A DNA stretch of 64,000 nucleotides from Amaurobius ferox (Eukaryota; Arthropoda; Arachnida; Araneae; Amaurobiidae): contig OX578137.1 of NCBI GenBank assembly GCA_951213105.1, positions 56,621,236-56,685,235 on the forward strand, written 5' to 3'. The translations under genes were made by a program, and so were the position numbers. Numbering within the stretch: the first letter of the stretch is position 1; every line of letters begins with the position of its first letter. The notes below the pieces were generated by a model. That model ran no database searches and was not told the origin of the DNA. It saw nothing but the letters and a program-made list of their open reading frames with translations. Positions 24,030-36,282 of the stretch are shown here, in pieces.

Positions 24030-24270
24030 TGTCGCAGTAACTCAATGGTTACAGCATCATTTGGCCAATTCAGAGATTCTCTGTTAGATCGCCGGCTCAC
24101 ACAGGGGTGCATTGCCAATGTTGCCTGAACGAATAACCCTGTCTGTAGAGGAGATTATTATGGGGGTTGAAAAGAAACCAACGCGAATTTTCAGTAGACA
24201 CTTGTAAATGATGGCAATACTTTCCACATCCCTATCACACAGGGTGCTATACTATATTGAAAAAGAAAGA
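24030..24270 (+). mobile_element. tRNA-derived SINE, second family
   Basis: GTAACTCAATGGTTACAGC resembles a pol III A box, and TTAGATCGCCGGCTC about 35 nt later sits where a B box belongs. The downstream part has AACGAATAACCCTGTCTGTA and ends near ATATTGAAAAAGAAAG, a possible A-rich tail. It differs from the SINE at 28280. No clear target duplication was found. Confidence 0.4.
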
Positions 24271-24379
24271 CTGTTAATACTAAGGTAGTTGTTCAGATCA
24301 GCAATTGTATGCCGATATGAACGACTTCAAATGGAGGAGATTATAGGACCTCGACAAGAAAATGGTGACATTCTCAATG

Positions 24380-24455
24380 ACAAAATGGTTAGATAATAAT
24401 TAGCTGTACAGATGGAAGATCCGCTGTTCGATATCCAGTTAAGACAGTAATTTTA
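24380..24455 (+). mobile_element. tRNA-like head, SINE relic
   Basis: AAAATGGTTAGATAATAATT (A-box-like) is followed by GCTGTTCGATATCCAG, a good match to the B-box consensus GGTTCGANTCC. Cloverleaf pairing was not convincing, so this is probably a SINE head rather than a tRNA gene. Confidence 0.3.
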
Positions 24456-24614
24456 TACATGTTTAGATTCTAGGAGGCCTAGATTTTATCTCGGACTAAA
24501 GATGAGTTTTGGCTTTGAGATCAAATTAAGTCTACATCTTCACAGTTTCTGTGTGCGCCATTCGGAAGAACCTTGTTCCAACAGGGAATTGAACAACCAA
24601 TATTCATCTCATCA

Positions 24615-24643
24615 GTCTATAGTTCACCCATTGAACTATAGAC
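24615..24643. other. Perfect 12-bp-stem hairpin
   Basis: GTCTATAGTTCA and TGAACTATAGAC enclose a 5-nt loop CCCAT. A weaker inverted pair (GACAGTCT / AGACTGTC) follows at 24642-24669. No T-run or coding context accompanies it. Confidence 0.6.
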
Positions 24644-24699
24644 AGTCTCACTGTTACCATAGACTGTCACACTTTTACCCAAGAAAAGATTGCTTTATT

Positions 24700-26532
24700 T
24701 TAATTTATGCATCTCACACAAAATTTATTACACCATTTATATACTTAATAAGTTTTTTCATAGCAACATCGAAGAAAACTAAATTTAGTCCCATTTAATA
24801 GAAGTCTGTGATGTGGCACATCGAGATTATTTTGTCGTTATTTTTTCCAATAGGTATATTAGCTGCTGATGGGGATGTTATTTCAGTTGAACGATCAATA
24901 AAAATATTTGATGGTTGTTAATTTGCTGCTTCGTTAGTCCACATATCACATCTATCTAGCAACTGGCTTGATTATTGTTTCGTTTATAAAGTAGAATCTA
25001 CACCAATCCATTGACATTCTGTAGTTATGTTATAAGATTATTCAAATAGCATTAATGTACATTCAGTTTTTCATCGGAAGTGGGTATAGTTTAATTTATA
25101 CATTATAATATGTACATAGCAATAGACTTCGGAAACTATTTTGTGTTTATTGAAGAACAATTTTTATTTTAGGACTGAATATGCCACCTCATGCATGTTA
25201 AAGGGTTAAATGAGAATTTTCTGTAAACACGCAAAAATGTCTTTATCTCACAAATGTTTACGCTATTTAGTTCATTATGTATGTTTTCGTTGAGAATTTG
25301 AAGGCGAGGGTTCTGAATAATTTTAGCATTATATTATTCCAAGCGAAGTGGAAATATTGAAAAGTTTTAAAAGGCTGAAAAGTCTAATCATTTTAAAATA
25401 TGCATTATTCAAAAATCAGTGAAGAGTGGAAAGGATTAAAGCATTCGTATGCCAACATATTTTCTATTTTAAGAAATGTGAAAATTTTAAAAATCAGACT
25501 TTTCCTATGAAATATGTTCCCTTATATATATATATATATATTTTTAAAAGAGGACTGTTAAACTTGAAGCAATTTCATGATTTAATCCCGATGAAAATCA
25601 AATATATTTTTATAATTGATTGTTGGAATGCATTCACATGAAATTGCATGAAATTGCATTCACATTTTTTAGATTTTTATACAAAAATCGTTCTTAGTTA
25701 TTTGTAAACCTCTAAAAAAATTAAACTTGAGATATGTGAAGACTGGTAAATGTAAACCGACAGCGTCAGTAAATTTTTTGTAGCATTAGGGTCTTTTTCC
25801 CTAGTTGTTGCGTTCGCCAACCTCCTTCTGTGGTTACATTCACACGGTTCGAAACATCTAATGCAGTAACACCTAATGTTTTCTTATGATAATGACTCAT
25901 TTAAGACGATGCTCTCAATTCTGCTCATTTCATTGATGCAAATCCTAATATTTTTTTCTGAAACACATCTTAACGTACGCAGTTTTAAATGTAACAAATT
26001 AAATCGTTGTTAGTTAAACAGAATGTTAGCATGATAAAATTTCTAACAATTGTGATCGTGAGCAATTACGTTATGTAATTACTGTGTTTAATTGTTTGTA
26101 AGATTCAACAATCAGACACATACGTGTTAACTGCAATTGTAATTGTATTTTAATTGTATTTCTCTGTAGCAGACGTATTTTCGAAGCACAATTTCAAATA
26201 ATTTCTTTTAATGTTTTCTGCGTTTCTATTTGACGATAATTCAGTCCTTGGCTATCTTTGATACGTTCATTAACAGAGAAATTGGAGGTAGACCAAACAG
26301 CAATTCATTATAGAGAAGTTTTGAGTGAACCTATTAAATGTTTTACCATACTGGCAAAGCGAAATTTATTTAATTTCTAGTTTATTAACTAAGACATATA
26401 TTAATATTTTAGGCCCATTCTTGCACATTTATGGATTCATATTAGTTTATATGCAACATTTTAAAAATGTGTGGTTTATCTTCTATTTGCAATTGAATGT
26501 CAATCATTCGTATTTTTTTAATACAGAGAGAA
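24700..26532. other. No feature recognised
   Basis: AT-rich DNA with only short chance frames; a brief ATATATATAT occurs at 25525-25541. I see no gene or repeat. Confidence 0.55.
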
Positions 26533-26544
26533 GTATATATATAT

Positions 26545-26596
<52 letters not shown>
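26533..26596. repeat. (TA)n tract
   Basis: A TA dinucleotide run with one phase shift (ATATAATATA). Confidence 0.95.
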
Positions 26597-26602
<6 letters not shown>

Positions 26603-27206
26603 GCCCTTTATTATAACAAAATTTAATTTTTTAAACTTTTGACGTCCTAACTGAACATACGCAAACAATCTCGAGAATGGCACACACGCTAAATTCCTAT
26701 AAAAGATTTAATTTGCTTTCAACTCCCAAATTACGTATGGAATGACTACTTACGCAATACATGATATCATATAAATATTTTTACTTAATTGTACTGCAGT
26801 TCTAAAATGTGCAGAGAATGTGTAAAGGTATTTTCATGTACAAAGAAAAATTTGATTTGATTACTTTCTCTACAGACTCAAATTAATTTTCACTTCATTA
26901 ATTTACATAAATTAACTTTAGTGTTATAGTGCAAAATTACACATAAAATAAATACTTTTTTGAAATTACATCAAATTGTTAATTATGTATAAACACATTT
27001 TTTTATTCAGAGATTTGGCGCGATTAAATAAGCAAACATCTTATATGAGAACAGCTTATCCTAGCGGTATTGTAGTAATTTAATTATGCTTGTTAAAAAA
27101 GTAATAATTAAACAAGTATTTACTTATATTTAAGCACATTCCTTTACTTCAGTTTTCTTCAATTTTTAATTTTTGCAGTTTAGTTTTGCGTGTTGAACTA
27201 AAATCG

Positions 27207-27269
<63 letters not shown>

Positions 27270-27996
27270 CATATAATTAATATATATATATATATATATA
27301 TATAAAAGAACTGATGTGAATGATTTATCATTTATGAGTAGGTATTGTATATGAAAGAAAAATACTAAACTGCTGATAATGTCTTAAAGTGATACAAATG
27401 ATGACAACATTGTGCAGACTATTTTGTTCAGAAAGTATAATTTAAATATATCAGTTTCATAGAATTTTTAGATTCGTTCTTTGAAAACATAACATTAGAT
27501 AATTACTTGAAATCTTAGGAATAATGCTAAAAATATGCGAAGTACAATCGTTATTTGATTCGTGTTGAAAATGTAATTATTACAACCTGTAACTGCAATT
27601 AATTGAGGTATTTGGACTATTAGCAACTATCTATTCTATCTATTTTACGCCGAAGTATAGATGTGGGACATATGAAAAAAGGAAAACATTATCCTAATCA
27701 CTAGAATGTCATTTCCTTCTTTATCTAATATCAGATTTTTGATAATCATAATGGAAAATCATTACGAACGTTAGAGAATACGTGTAAGGATAATCCATCT
27801 TCTATAAAAAAAAATCATCAAATATATTGGCATTTACGAAGGGAACGTTTAAGTATAATAATTTTATGCATTGGGTATAGCAGCAAAATAACCATTTCTA
27901 ATTTAAAGTTTAAACGAAACGAAATTTCATTAAGCAAAGAACCTTTTCATATTTATAGCAAGCGTTATTTTTACCTTTTCATACTATAGTACCAAG
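26597..27996. other. Unassigned DNA with (CA)n(TA)n
   Basis: Apart from the compound microsatellite at 27208-27303 (CA run passing into TA), nothing is recognised. Confidence 0.55.
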
Positions 27997-28217
27997 CAGT
28001 GGTTTTCAACTGTTTTGAGATAGCACTCTTGACAACTATTTCCTTTCTGTGGCTCCCCTGTTGCTACAGTAATTATCTCAAAACTATTGGTAGTCGATAA
28101 CTTTCGAATATTTAATAATTTTTGTAACAAAACGTAGTAATCATGTTCACTCAAGGCCTTGCTAAATAACTCCCAATGCACCCAAGTTCGCCTCGGCGCT
28201 TTAGTTTAAAACCACTG
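27997..28217. mobile_element. hAT-type MITE, 221 bp
   Basis: The ends CAGTGGTTTTCAAC and, inverted, CAGTGGTTTTAAAC match at 13 of 14 positions. CAGTGGTT(C/T)TCAAC is a common hAT terminal repeat in animals. The 8-nt flanks (GTACCAAG and ATAAATAG) match poorly, so the target duplication has decayed or been lost. There is no transposase frame. Confidence 0.7.
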
Positions 28218-28279
28218 ATAAATAGTAATGTTTCCGAAAATTTTTGAATTAAAAATTTTGATAGTTAAGCATACTTAAG

Positions 28280-28611
28280 GGGCGGAATATCATAATGGTT
28301 AGGGTACAGGGATTGCACTCTGAGGACCTCAGTACGATTCACGGTTCTGCACAAAATGTTACCGTGTTCACGCGGAGTACGGACACGTATGGGTCCGAAT
28401 GTCCTTCCGAGTGTGGGTATGGATATCTTTCTAAAAGATTGGTGGTAAGGGGAAAGAGGATACATTATCTGCGGATGTAGCCTTCACTGCGTTCTGATCT
28501 AAATAGGGTGGCATTGACCCAGCCTTTCAAACACTTTTTTCTCAAACACTTTTTTTTCTTTATATCATTAGGTAGGTCTGACGGTCTGGGTCGAAAATAA
28601 GAAAGAAAATA
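28280..28611 (+). mobile_element. Full-length tRNA-derived SINE with TSD
   Basis: The head GGGCGGAATATCATAATGG, with GGTTAGGGT, is the A-box region, and CAGTACGATTCACGG is the B-box region. The body carries GTGTTCACGCGGAGTACG and an AGATTGGTGGTAAGGGGAAA block. The end is GGTAGGTCTGACGGTCTGGG followed by an A-rich GAAAATAAGAAAGAAAATA tail. The flanks TAAGCATACTTAAG (28266-28279) and TAAGCATGCTTTAAG (28612-28626) form a slightly decayed duplication. It is non-coding, pol III-transcribed in life and retroposed by a partner LINE. Confidence 0.85.
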
Positions 28612-28626
28612 TAAGCATGCTTTAAG

Positions 28627-29376
28627 ACATTCTTATCCCAAAACGATAACGACATTCTAGTCTGATATTTAAATATAAAATATCTAAAATTATCTAAATA
28701 CGTTATTTTTTAAGATAATTCTTAGTTTTCTATTAACGGCAATTATTTGCAAGTAATCTAAAAATGTATGTAATTTAAATATTTTTCTCATAATTAACAT
28801 TATTAGTTCATGCGCAAATACTAACGCAATCCACTGTAAATTTAGTTACACTAATAAACTTCGCAATTATTATATTCATATTGCTGAATAATGCCATTTG
28901 AAAATATTTGATGAAATATGTTTATCTAGCATCAACCAAATGTCAGATATTGTTACGGAATTTTGAATCAACCTTAGCCGCATTGCAGACAAATTAAATT
29001 TGCTTCCTATAACTGCGCCTTGTTTGTAGGCATACATGAGTGGAATTCAATTAGATAATTTGCTAAATTGAATCAATATTGATAATGATGCTCGTATGCC
29101 TTTCAGGTGTTTCACAGGTATAATGTTAAAGCAATCAACTTAATTTGAAGTATATTTAATTGTATTGGATTAGGTTTATATGTACTTAAAAGTATTTATG
29201 CATTTAAGTAGTTCTAATTGCTGAATTAAAATAGTTTAATATTAATACGTTTTTCCTAATTTAAAGAATTGGCATACAACTTCGTATAGCTAATATATCC
29301 AATATATCTACATTAACTGCATATATGTTCTCGTATAATGCAATTAAACCTAATTCTCAATTTGTTGTGAATTTTT
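28627..29376. other. No feature recognised
   Basis: AT-rich DNA ending in a T-run that is the left target flank of the array. Confidence 0.55.
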
Positions 29377-30203
29377 ACTTTCCCTGCAGTACATAGCAAT
29401 GTATAAGGAAAGTACTGGAATCATGCCGAAAATCGCAACTCGAGTTTTCGACGGATATACACTTTTCGAGACCTCTACAATACGAAAAACGATTTTCAGT
29501 GTGACGTCTGTGTGTGTGTCTGTCTGTGTATCTGTGTGTCTGTGCGTCTGTCTGTGTGTCTGTGCAATGAATGTATCCACTGTAACTCAAAAACTAATAG
29601 ACCGAATTTCATAAAATTTGGTAGGTAAAACTCTTGGGCGTGACTCTGGTGCTGATTAGATTTCGGTACAATTCGAAAAAAAGCACCCGCCTTTTTTTGC
29701 GAATTGGCCCGCAAAAATGTCATGAACCCTATCTAGCTGAAATACTAATTGACCAAATTTCACAAAATTCGGTAGATAAATCACTTGTGGGATACTCTGG
29801 TGCTGATTAGATTTTAGTACGATTCGAAAAATAACAACCTGGCCCTTTTTTACAAAATGACCCGCAAAAATAGCCAATATCTAAAAAAAAAGGTTACGTA
29901 CGTTCAAATGTATCAATTGAATACTTGTTTTATACGTAATTTTTGATGAGTTAAAGAATAAGAACAACTTTTTTATTCTAGGACTAACCCTTCTTGAGAT
30001 ATTTGAGATTGTTTTCATTTTTGTTATGCCTCCTTTGGAAAAATGTCCAGTTACCAAGTTACCAAATAAAAGCAGAAATTGAATTAAAAATGAAAATTTT
30101 GTGTTATTTTGTAAATTTAAACTCAATTTAATGAGTTCTTAAAGACATATAGAGATAATGATTCACGTCTGTAGGGAAGGTCATGTGCTGCCCACATCAG
30201 ATA
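29377..30203 (+). mobile_element. Hairpin-ended element, array unit 1
   Basis: Order of parts: hairpin ACTTTCCCTGCAGTACAT / ATGTATAAGGAAAGT; then GAATCATGCCGAAAATCGCA, GAGTTTTCGACGGATATAC and a GTGTGTCTGTCTGTG core. Next come two diverged half-repeats, each with GGTGCTGATTAGATTT and GTACGATTCGAAAA, then CATGAGTTAAAGAATAAGAAC-type sequence. The end is TGTAGGGAAGGTCATGTGC and CCCACATCAGAT. The word ACTTTCCCTGCA at the hairpin and its complement TGCAGGGAAAGT before the tail form a subterminal inverted repeat. The left flank is a T-run. The long Cys-Val and Thr-His frames through the core are artefacts. Confidence 0.85.
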
Positions 30204-30227
30204 TTAATATTCGCGGTCTTACTTATT

Positions 30228-30990
30228 ACTTTCCCTGCAATAAATGGTAATGTATAGGGAAAGTATTGGAATCACACCGAAAATCACAACTCGAGTTTTC
30301 GACGAATCTACACTTCTCGAGAACTCTAGAATACGAAAAAACTATTTTTAGTGTGACGTCTGTGTGTGTGTCTTTGTGTTTGTCAGTCTGTCTGTTTGTG
30401 CAATGCATGTATCTACTTTAACTAAAAAACTAATGGACCGAATTTCATAAAATTTGGTAAATCACTTGTGTAAGAACCTTGTGCTGATTAGTTTTTGGTA
30501 GGATTCGGAAAGACAGAACCTGCCCTTTTTTCCGAAATGGCCCGCAAAAATTGCCTGTATCTACTCCAGCTGAAAAACTAATAGACCTAATTTTACAAAA
30601 TTCGGTAGATAAGTCGTTTGTGGGTTACCCTGGTGCTGATTAGATTTTGGTACGATTCGAAAAGAAATAACCTGCCTTTTTTTGCAAACTGGCCGTAAAA
30701 ATCCTCAAAATTTAAAATAAAAAACTACGTATGCTCAAATATATCCATTAAATGCTTGTTTTATATGTAATGTTTAACGAAGAAAAGAATATAAGACCAA
30801 CCCCATTACACTAGGACTAGCTGTTTTCGAGATATTTTAGTTTTTCTTATTTTATCTAAGCTACCTCTGAAAATAAGTCCAGTTACCAAATGAGAATGAA
30901 AATTGATTTAAAAGTGAATTAAATTTAATTAAAATAAAGAGAACGTGGCTATAAGACTTCAGGGAAAGTCATGCGCTGCCCACATCAGAT
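30228..30990 (+). mobile_element. Hairpin-ended element, array unit 2
   Basis: Same order as unit 1. It begins ACTTTCCCTGCAATAAATGG and ends AGTCATGCGCTGCCCACATC-AGAT. About 24 nt separate it from unit 1 and only TATT from unit 3, so the units are head to tail. Confidence 0.85.
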
Positions 30991-30994
30991 TATT

Positions 30995-31737
30995 ACTTTC
31001 CCTGCTATACATGGTAATGTATAGGGGAATTATTGGAATCATACCGAAAATCGCAACTCGAGTTTTTGAGGGATCTACACGTTTGCACACCTCTAGAATA
31101 CGATAAAATCATTTTTAGCGTGACGTCTCTGTGTGTGTCTGTCTGTGCAGATTTTGTATCCACTCTAACTAAAAAACTAATTGACCGAAGTTCATAAAAT
31201 TTGGTAAGTTACTTGTGGGCGACTCATGTGCTGATTAGTTTTGAGTACAATTCGGAATAAAAGAACCCGCCTTTTCTTCCAAAATGGTCCGGAAAAATTG
31301 CCTTTATCCACTCTAGATGAAAAACTAATGAACCGAATTTCACGAAATTCGGTAGATATGTCACTTGTGCGTCACGCTGGTGCTGATTAGATTTTGGTAC
31401 GATTCGTAAAAATATAACCTGCCATTTTTGCAAAATGTTCAGTAAAAATCGTCAAAATCTAAAATAAAAACTACGTATGCTGAAATATATCCATTAAACG
31501 CTTGTTTTGTACGTAATTTTTAAGGATGAAAAGAATAAGAAAAACCCGCATTACACTAGGACTAGCCGTTCTCGAGATTTTTTATCTTTTTCACATTTTC
31601 TCTACACCATCTTTGAAAATAAGTCCAGTTACCATATGAGAACGAAAATTGAATTAAAAGCGATTTGAATTTAATTAAAATATAGAAAACGTTAATATAA
31701 GTCTGCAGGAAAAGTCATGTGCTGCCTACATAAAATG
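30995..31737 (+). mobile_element. Hairpin-ended element, array unit 3
   Basis: Begins ACTTTCCCTGCTATACATGG; the core microsatellite is short. It ends GCAGGAAAAGTCATGTGCTG-CCTACATAAAA with a mutated tail, followed at once by unit 4. Confidence 0.85.
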
Positions 31738-31740
31738 TTT

Positions 31741-32118
31741 ACTTTTCCTGCAAATACATGGTAATGTATAGGGAAAGTATTGGAATCATGCCGAAAATCA
31801 CAACTTGAGTTTTCGACGGATCTACACGTTTTAGGACCTGTAGAAAACGGAAAAACTATTTTTAGCTGGACGTGTGTGTGTGTCTTTGTGTCTGCCTGTG
31901 TGTCTTTGTGTCTGCCTGTGTGTCTTTGTGTCTGTCGGTGTGTCTGTCTGTCTGTGCAATGTATGTATCCACTCTAACTCAAAAACTAATAGACCGAATT
32001 TCATAAAATTTGGTAGATTAGTCACTTGGGTATGATCCTGGTGCTGATTAGTTTTTGGTATGATTCGGAAAAACGGAATCGCATTTTTTGCAGGTCATTT
32101 GCGAAATGACCTGCAAAA
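31741..32118 (+). mobile_element. Hairpin-ended element, truncated array unit 4
   Basis: Hairpin, head and an expanded TGTGTCTTTGTGTCTGCC core are present. The unit stops after the first half-repeat, close to GCAAATGACC-type words, and is followed by an (AATAACA)n-like A-rich stretch. The distal half is missing. Confidence 0.8.
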
Positions 32119-34335
32119 ATAATAACAAAATAACAACAAAAATAATAACAAAACAACCCAACAAAATAATACGTGAAACATATTCCTATATCTATTTATA
32201 TTATTGATTTCTTTTCATTTTGTTGCATAATACATTTTTAGGAGTCATTCACCAACATTTCCAAAAGTAAACTTAAACTCAAGAATGGTTTGTTTTGGCG
32301 AAATAAGATATGTTTTATTTCTTTGAAAATTACAAGAAAAACCTAAAGGAAAAAATAACTAAAAGAACAAGTATGTAATTAAATTACTTATACATATGTT
32401 TTTGATGAATTAGTATTTTTAAATTCTTCCCATCCTTGACACTAGTTGGCGCTGCACCTTTCTGGTATGTCGCACGGTCTGGGTCTCAATAACACTGGGT
32501 AGCGCTACTATATTTGGTTCTGCAATTTAGTCATTTTCGTTTGACTGGGATAGTCCAGTTCTCAAGGGTTCATGTCTAGGCTTGTTAGCACAGATAAATG
32601 CAAAACAAATATTTCCAAGACGTATTTTTGCTTAATTAACTTGATTTTCATTGCTGTAATTATGTTTTAGTTCCATTTTTATTGCTCGTATAGTGACTTT
32701 CTATGTATATTCATTGCGTCATTTTATTTTATTTTACTTTTATGGGTCATTCATTGAAATAACAGTTAATTTTTTCTATTTCGCGCTAAAATCAAATCAG
32801 CTGAAATGTAAGGGATTAATGAACTAAATACCAATTTACATTAAATTTGAGAGGGTGGTTTTTGATATGTCACACACGCACACACAAGCGTCCCATTAAG
32901 AACTATTCATTTACCAGGATACCTGTGAAACGTCTAAAAACATTTAATTTAAATATAATTATGAAATTCAAAATTCTTTTACACAATACGTTGGAATCCG
33001 TGCAGTTTTTGTAGAAAAATTACGACAGTTAAGGAGTTACTGTTCTATTACATTTTTGGTAAAATTTATATATAATACATATTATCTGTAATGCACATAC
33101 CAAATATCTGAAAAATCGTTTAGGATGAGCTATCGTCGGAAGTACCAGACAGATCTAACTGAATTAAATTCACGGCAAAAATTAGAATCATAATCACTGT
33201 GATCCTTCTTAAAAAAATTTAAATACACCACATCTGCAAATTATATAATTAATTAAATGTTATTTTTAGAAGATTAGCATAAAATTACATTCACCATCTG
33301 GTTTAAATTTATTATTGGTGTATATATATATATATTATTGTATGTGGCATTACATGTGTTAAAATCTCTGATGATGGGACTTTTTGACCGGTTTCCCTAT
33401 ACGCGCTCCTTGATTTTCTGATGTTGATTTATACATTTTAGACCATCCTCTACAAATTTGCAATTGGCAGCTTTTTTTCATCTAGTTTTATTGCCGAATT
33501 TGTTATCCTGACATTTAAAATTATTCTCTGGGTGTGCTGCAATCTCTTTTATTCGATCAACCATGGTAACTTCCTAACGGACCTTTACTTGCAAAGTTAT
33601 TGGGGTCTTTAAGGACTTTCCCAGGAACTATGTATACTTGTCAGTTTTTTGCAAAATTACCATAAAATATATATGCATTATTTCTGCTGTGGTTTATTAG
33701 AGCTATTAACAGTTTTATTCTGCATATTAATCAGATTTCACTGTCGCTAAATTTAAAAATCAAAGGTTTGTATATGCAAAACTATACGAATATGATGTTC
33801 CTGGGATTTCAAACATGCAGAATTTAATTAATGCTCATCTACGTATTGTCTTTGTTGAATGAAGTGGTTTTTTCTATTACAATGTTACCCTAAATGCCTA
33901 TTCGTAACCTTGCAATTTCCTACTACAGGCGGGAATTAAACATCACAAGCTTTCAGTTGATCCTTGATTAACGTGCAGTTATATATATTTGATTAAAATT
34001 ATCTAAATGATATTGAATTAACAAAATATGGATATATTTAACATTTTCTCTTAAGAAGAGCAATCGTTCGAATAGGGACATTTTACAAATATCTGCCAAT
34101 TTTGAAGGGTGTTTTGTATTAGTAGAGATATTTTGTGCTCATGGTATTGCAAAATATATTAATTTAAAACTAGATTGTGGTAGAAGCAAAGAAAGGTACC
34201 GCTGCCCTTAAAAATCTAAACCCATTAATGACTTTTCACTCTGGCAAACGTCTGATTAAGTTGGAAATAGGAAATAAAGATAAATACTACATATTCAATG
34301 AAGCTGGATGAAAGACCTGGGAGCGCCTTTGCTGA
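32119..34335. other. Mostly unassigned; short SINE tail inside
   Basis: Positions 32453-32492 hold CACCTTTCTGGTATGTCGCA then CGGTCTGGGTCTCAATAA, a SINE 3' end on the plus strand. Its flanks CACTAGTTGGCGCT and CACTGGGTAGCGCT match at 11 of 14 positions. The remainder has no recognisable gene or repeat, apart from a short (TA)n at 33319-33336. Confidence 0.55.
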
Positions 34336-34590
34336 GTGCAAGTTTCCTTGCGCCTTGCAAGTTTCTTTGCGGAAGTTGCGCCTTGCAAGTTGCAAATTCC
34401 AAGTTTCCCTCGTGATACGACTGTTGCTTTGTTTCGTCTTCTTGCTGGACATCATTGCATCAATGCCCATTTATTTCGAATTGGACTTAGGAATTTACGT
34501 AATTGTATCTTGTATAATTCTGGATGACATATGAATAGAGATCATTTAGGCATGTGTACTCCACTTAATGGTTTTTGCTTCATATATATT
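34336..34590 (+). pseudogene. Non-LTR retrotransposon ORF2 C-terminal fragment
   Basis: The frame reads RDTTVALFRLLAGHHCINAH, then LFRIGLRNLRNCILYNSG, a TGA at 34525-34527, and HMNRDHLGMC. The pattern RL..GH..L.AHL.RIGL....C..C......HL..C closes ORF2 in many LINEs. Here the second cysteine of the knuckle is tyrosine (CILY) and a stop interrupts it, so it is inactive. The first 75 nt of the frame (34338-34412) are an odd run of CTTGC/GCAAGTT repeats not expected in the family. It is on the opposite strand from, and of a different LINE type to, the fragment at 16641-16970. Confidence 0.65.
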
Positions 34591-35006
34591 GGAAAGCTAA
34601 AAAGCTAATGACGTAGTTGCCAAATGCCTGGTATTTGTAAATAATTAAATAAATATGATTGTGGTGGAATCGTATATTATTGAAGTTACTGAAGTAGGAT
34701 GTGACTGAAAAAAATTTCTATATGTCTTATTTTTACTCCGATGTTAAACGAAACTCGAAAAATGTCACAAGTAATTTAGCAAAGTGGATGAACATAAAAT
34801 GCAAAAATAATATTTTTGAAATTGTTCAAAAATAGGGTTTATTCTGTACCAAAATTTTTTTAACAATTTTTGAAAAGTGTTTTCTCTTGATTATTTTATT
34901 ATAAAGATAATTGACTACAATTTTTACTCTGGTTTCATTTGTATAAAACTCTTTTGTAATAATATTCAAAAGTAGTGCTCTAAAGAATTTCAACTGAAAT
35001 TTTATG
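34591..35006. other. No feature recognised
   Basis: AT-rich DNA without frames or repeats that I can place. Confidence 0.5.
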
Positions 35007-35134
35007 CATGGTTAGAGTGTTATAGCCTGTAGTATATTTGAGATGTAAACTGCAAGGCACGGTTCAATCTCTGGTTCCACATAATTGTAATTGTCAAGTA
35101 AATTTATGTCTAATACTGTATATTATGCAATATT
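35007..35134 (+). mobile_element. tRNA-like head plus dispersed 33-nt word
   Basis: CATGGTTAGAGTGTTATAGC and, about 50 nt on, CACGGTTCAATCTCTGGTTC look like A and B boxes of a decayed SINE. The segment 35102-35134 repeats 883-915 with one difference. Confidence 0.35.
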
Positions 35135-35520
35135 AGAAATCCATTTAGACTCTGCCCCTGGGGTGATACTATAATTGCGCAGTTTAAGCCTATTCAGTTA
35201 CCAGGGGTGGTGGCCAGGGGTATCTGTTATACATTTCATCCCACTCCCATTTCGTCAGCTCCAGGAGGAGAAATTAGTTTATGCCTTTTAGTTAGACGAT
35301 ACTTTATGCAAATAATTCAGTTTTCTAGGCCATAGTAGGTCTTCGGAAGAATACAGAAATACTTCTATCAAAAAACTTGTCTTCTCAGCCTTCGGGGAGG
35401 AAATTGAAATACCAAATTCATTAGGCTCGTCCCTTTGTTGATACCGTATGCGCACAAAGATTCAGTCTGTCAATCCACAGGTAAGGGGAGGAGGTCTGGA
35501 GGGTTTGAAATGATAAATAC
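35135..35520 (-). repeat. GC-richer dispersed repeat, reverse copy
   Basis: A patch of higher GC containing CAAAGATTCAGTCTGTCAA and GGGGAGGAGGTCTGGAGGG. These are the complements of words at 49070-49470 (GACTGAATCTTTG, CAGACCTCC). No open frame. Confidence 0.45.
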
Positions 35521-36282
35521 ACATTATACAATTCATATATAAATGCAATTTTGTACCGACAAATGTGTCAAAAGGAAGTATATTGATGAGTAATAAGCAT
35601 TGGTGTTTAGATTAACTTCAAGATCGCTGTAACAAAATTACCGATAAAAACGTTCAGTATGTTTCGGATCTGAAAAATAAATGGGTGACATATCCAACGT
35701 TTTGGAAACAGCATTCTATATAAGCGAATACTATCCTTTAAAAATATTTATTTATTATGTATATGAAAAATCTTGTTTCATTACGAAATTAGACAGCAGT
35801 TATTTATAACTATTTTTTTTAAATATTCCGCATTATGTAGCTTGTTGAAATGTTGTATCTATATCTGCTTTGAAATTTTGCAATCTTTAGTTACTTTGAA
35901 ATTGAACAACAGTTTCGATTGTACAAAATTATACTGAATAAAATTATCCTACTCATATCCATGAGCATCCAGGTTTCTTATCTTAAGGTACGATTGCAAT
36001 AATAAGTAGATTGTATTATTCGAATAAAATAATATTTGGTTCACAATGTTATCTAAAATACTTATTCTAAATATTAGGAAAATGGTACACTTTTAAATCC
36101 TTGTTAATTAGTATGTTGACACGAATTAAGGTTATATATAAAAATATTTAATGGGATTACGGATCTAGGAAATATATTTTGCTTCTGAAAAAATACGAAT
36201 CGCTAAACTCTAAGTAAATTTAACATTTTATGTATTTACAAACACTACACATAAAATATTTATAATAAATGTAATATATGTT
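35521..36282. other. No feature recognised
   Basis: AT-rich DNA up to the mariner derivative. Confidence 0.5.

Noticed and set aside
28280..28360. Possible tRNA genes at the SINE heads (also 24030, 24380, 35007, 44537, 54313)
   Set aside because: A and B boxes are present, but acceptor and anticodon stems do not pair convincingly. Three have SINE bodies with target duplications.
33360..33660. Possible Penelope- or RTE-type coding on the minus strand
   Set aside because: Translation in all frames gave stops every 15-30 codons and no recognisable motif.
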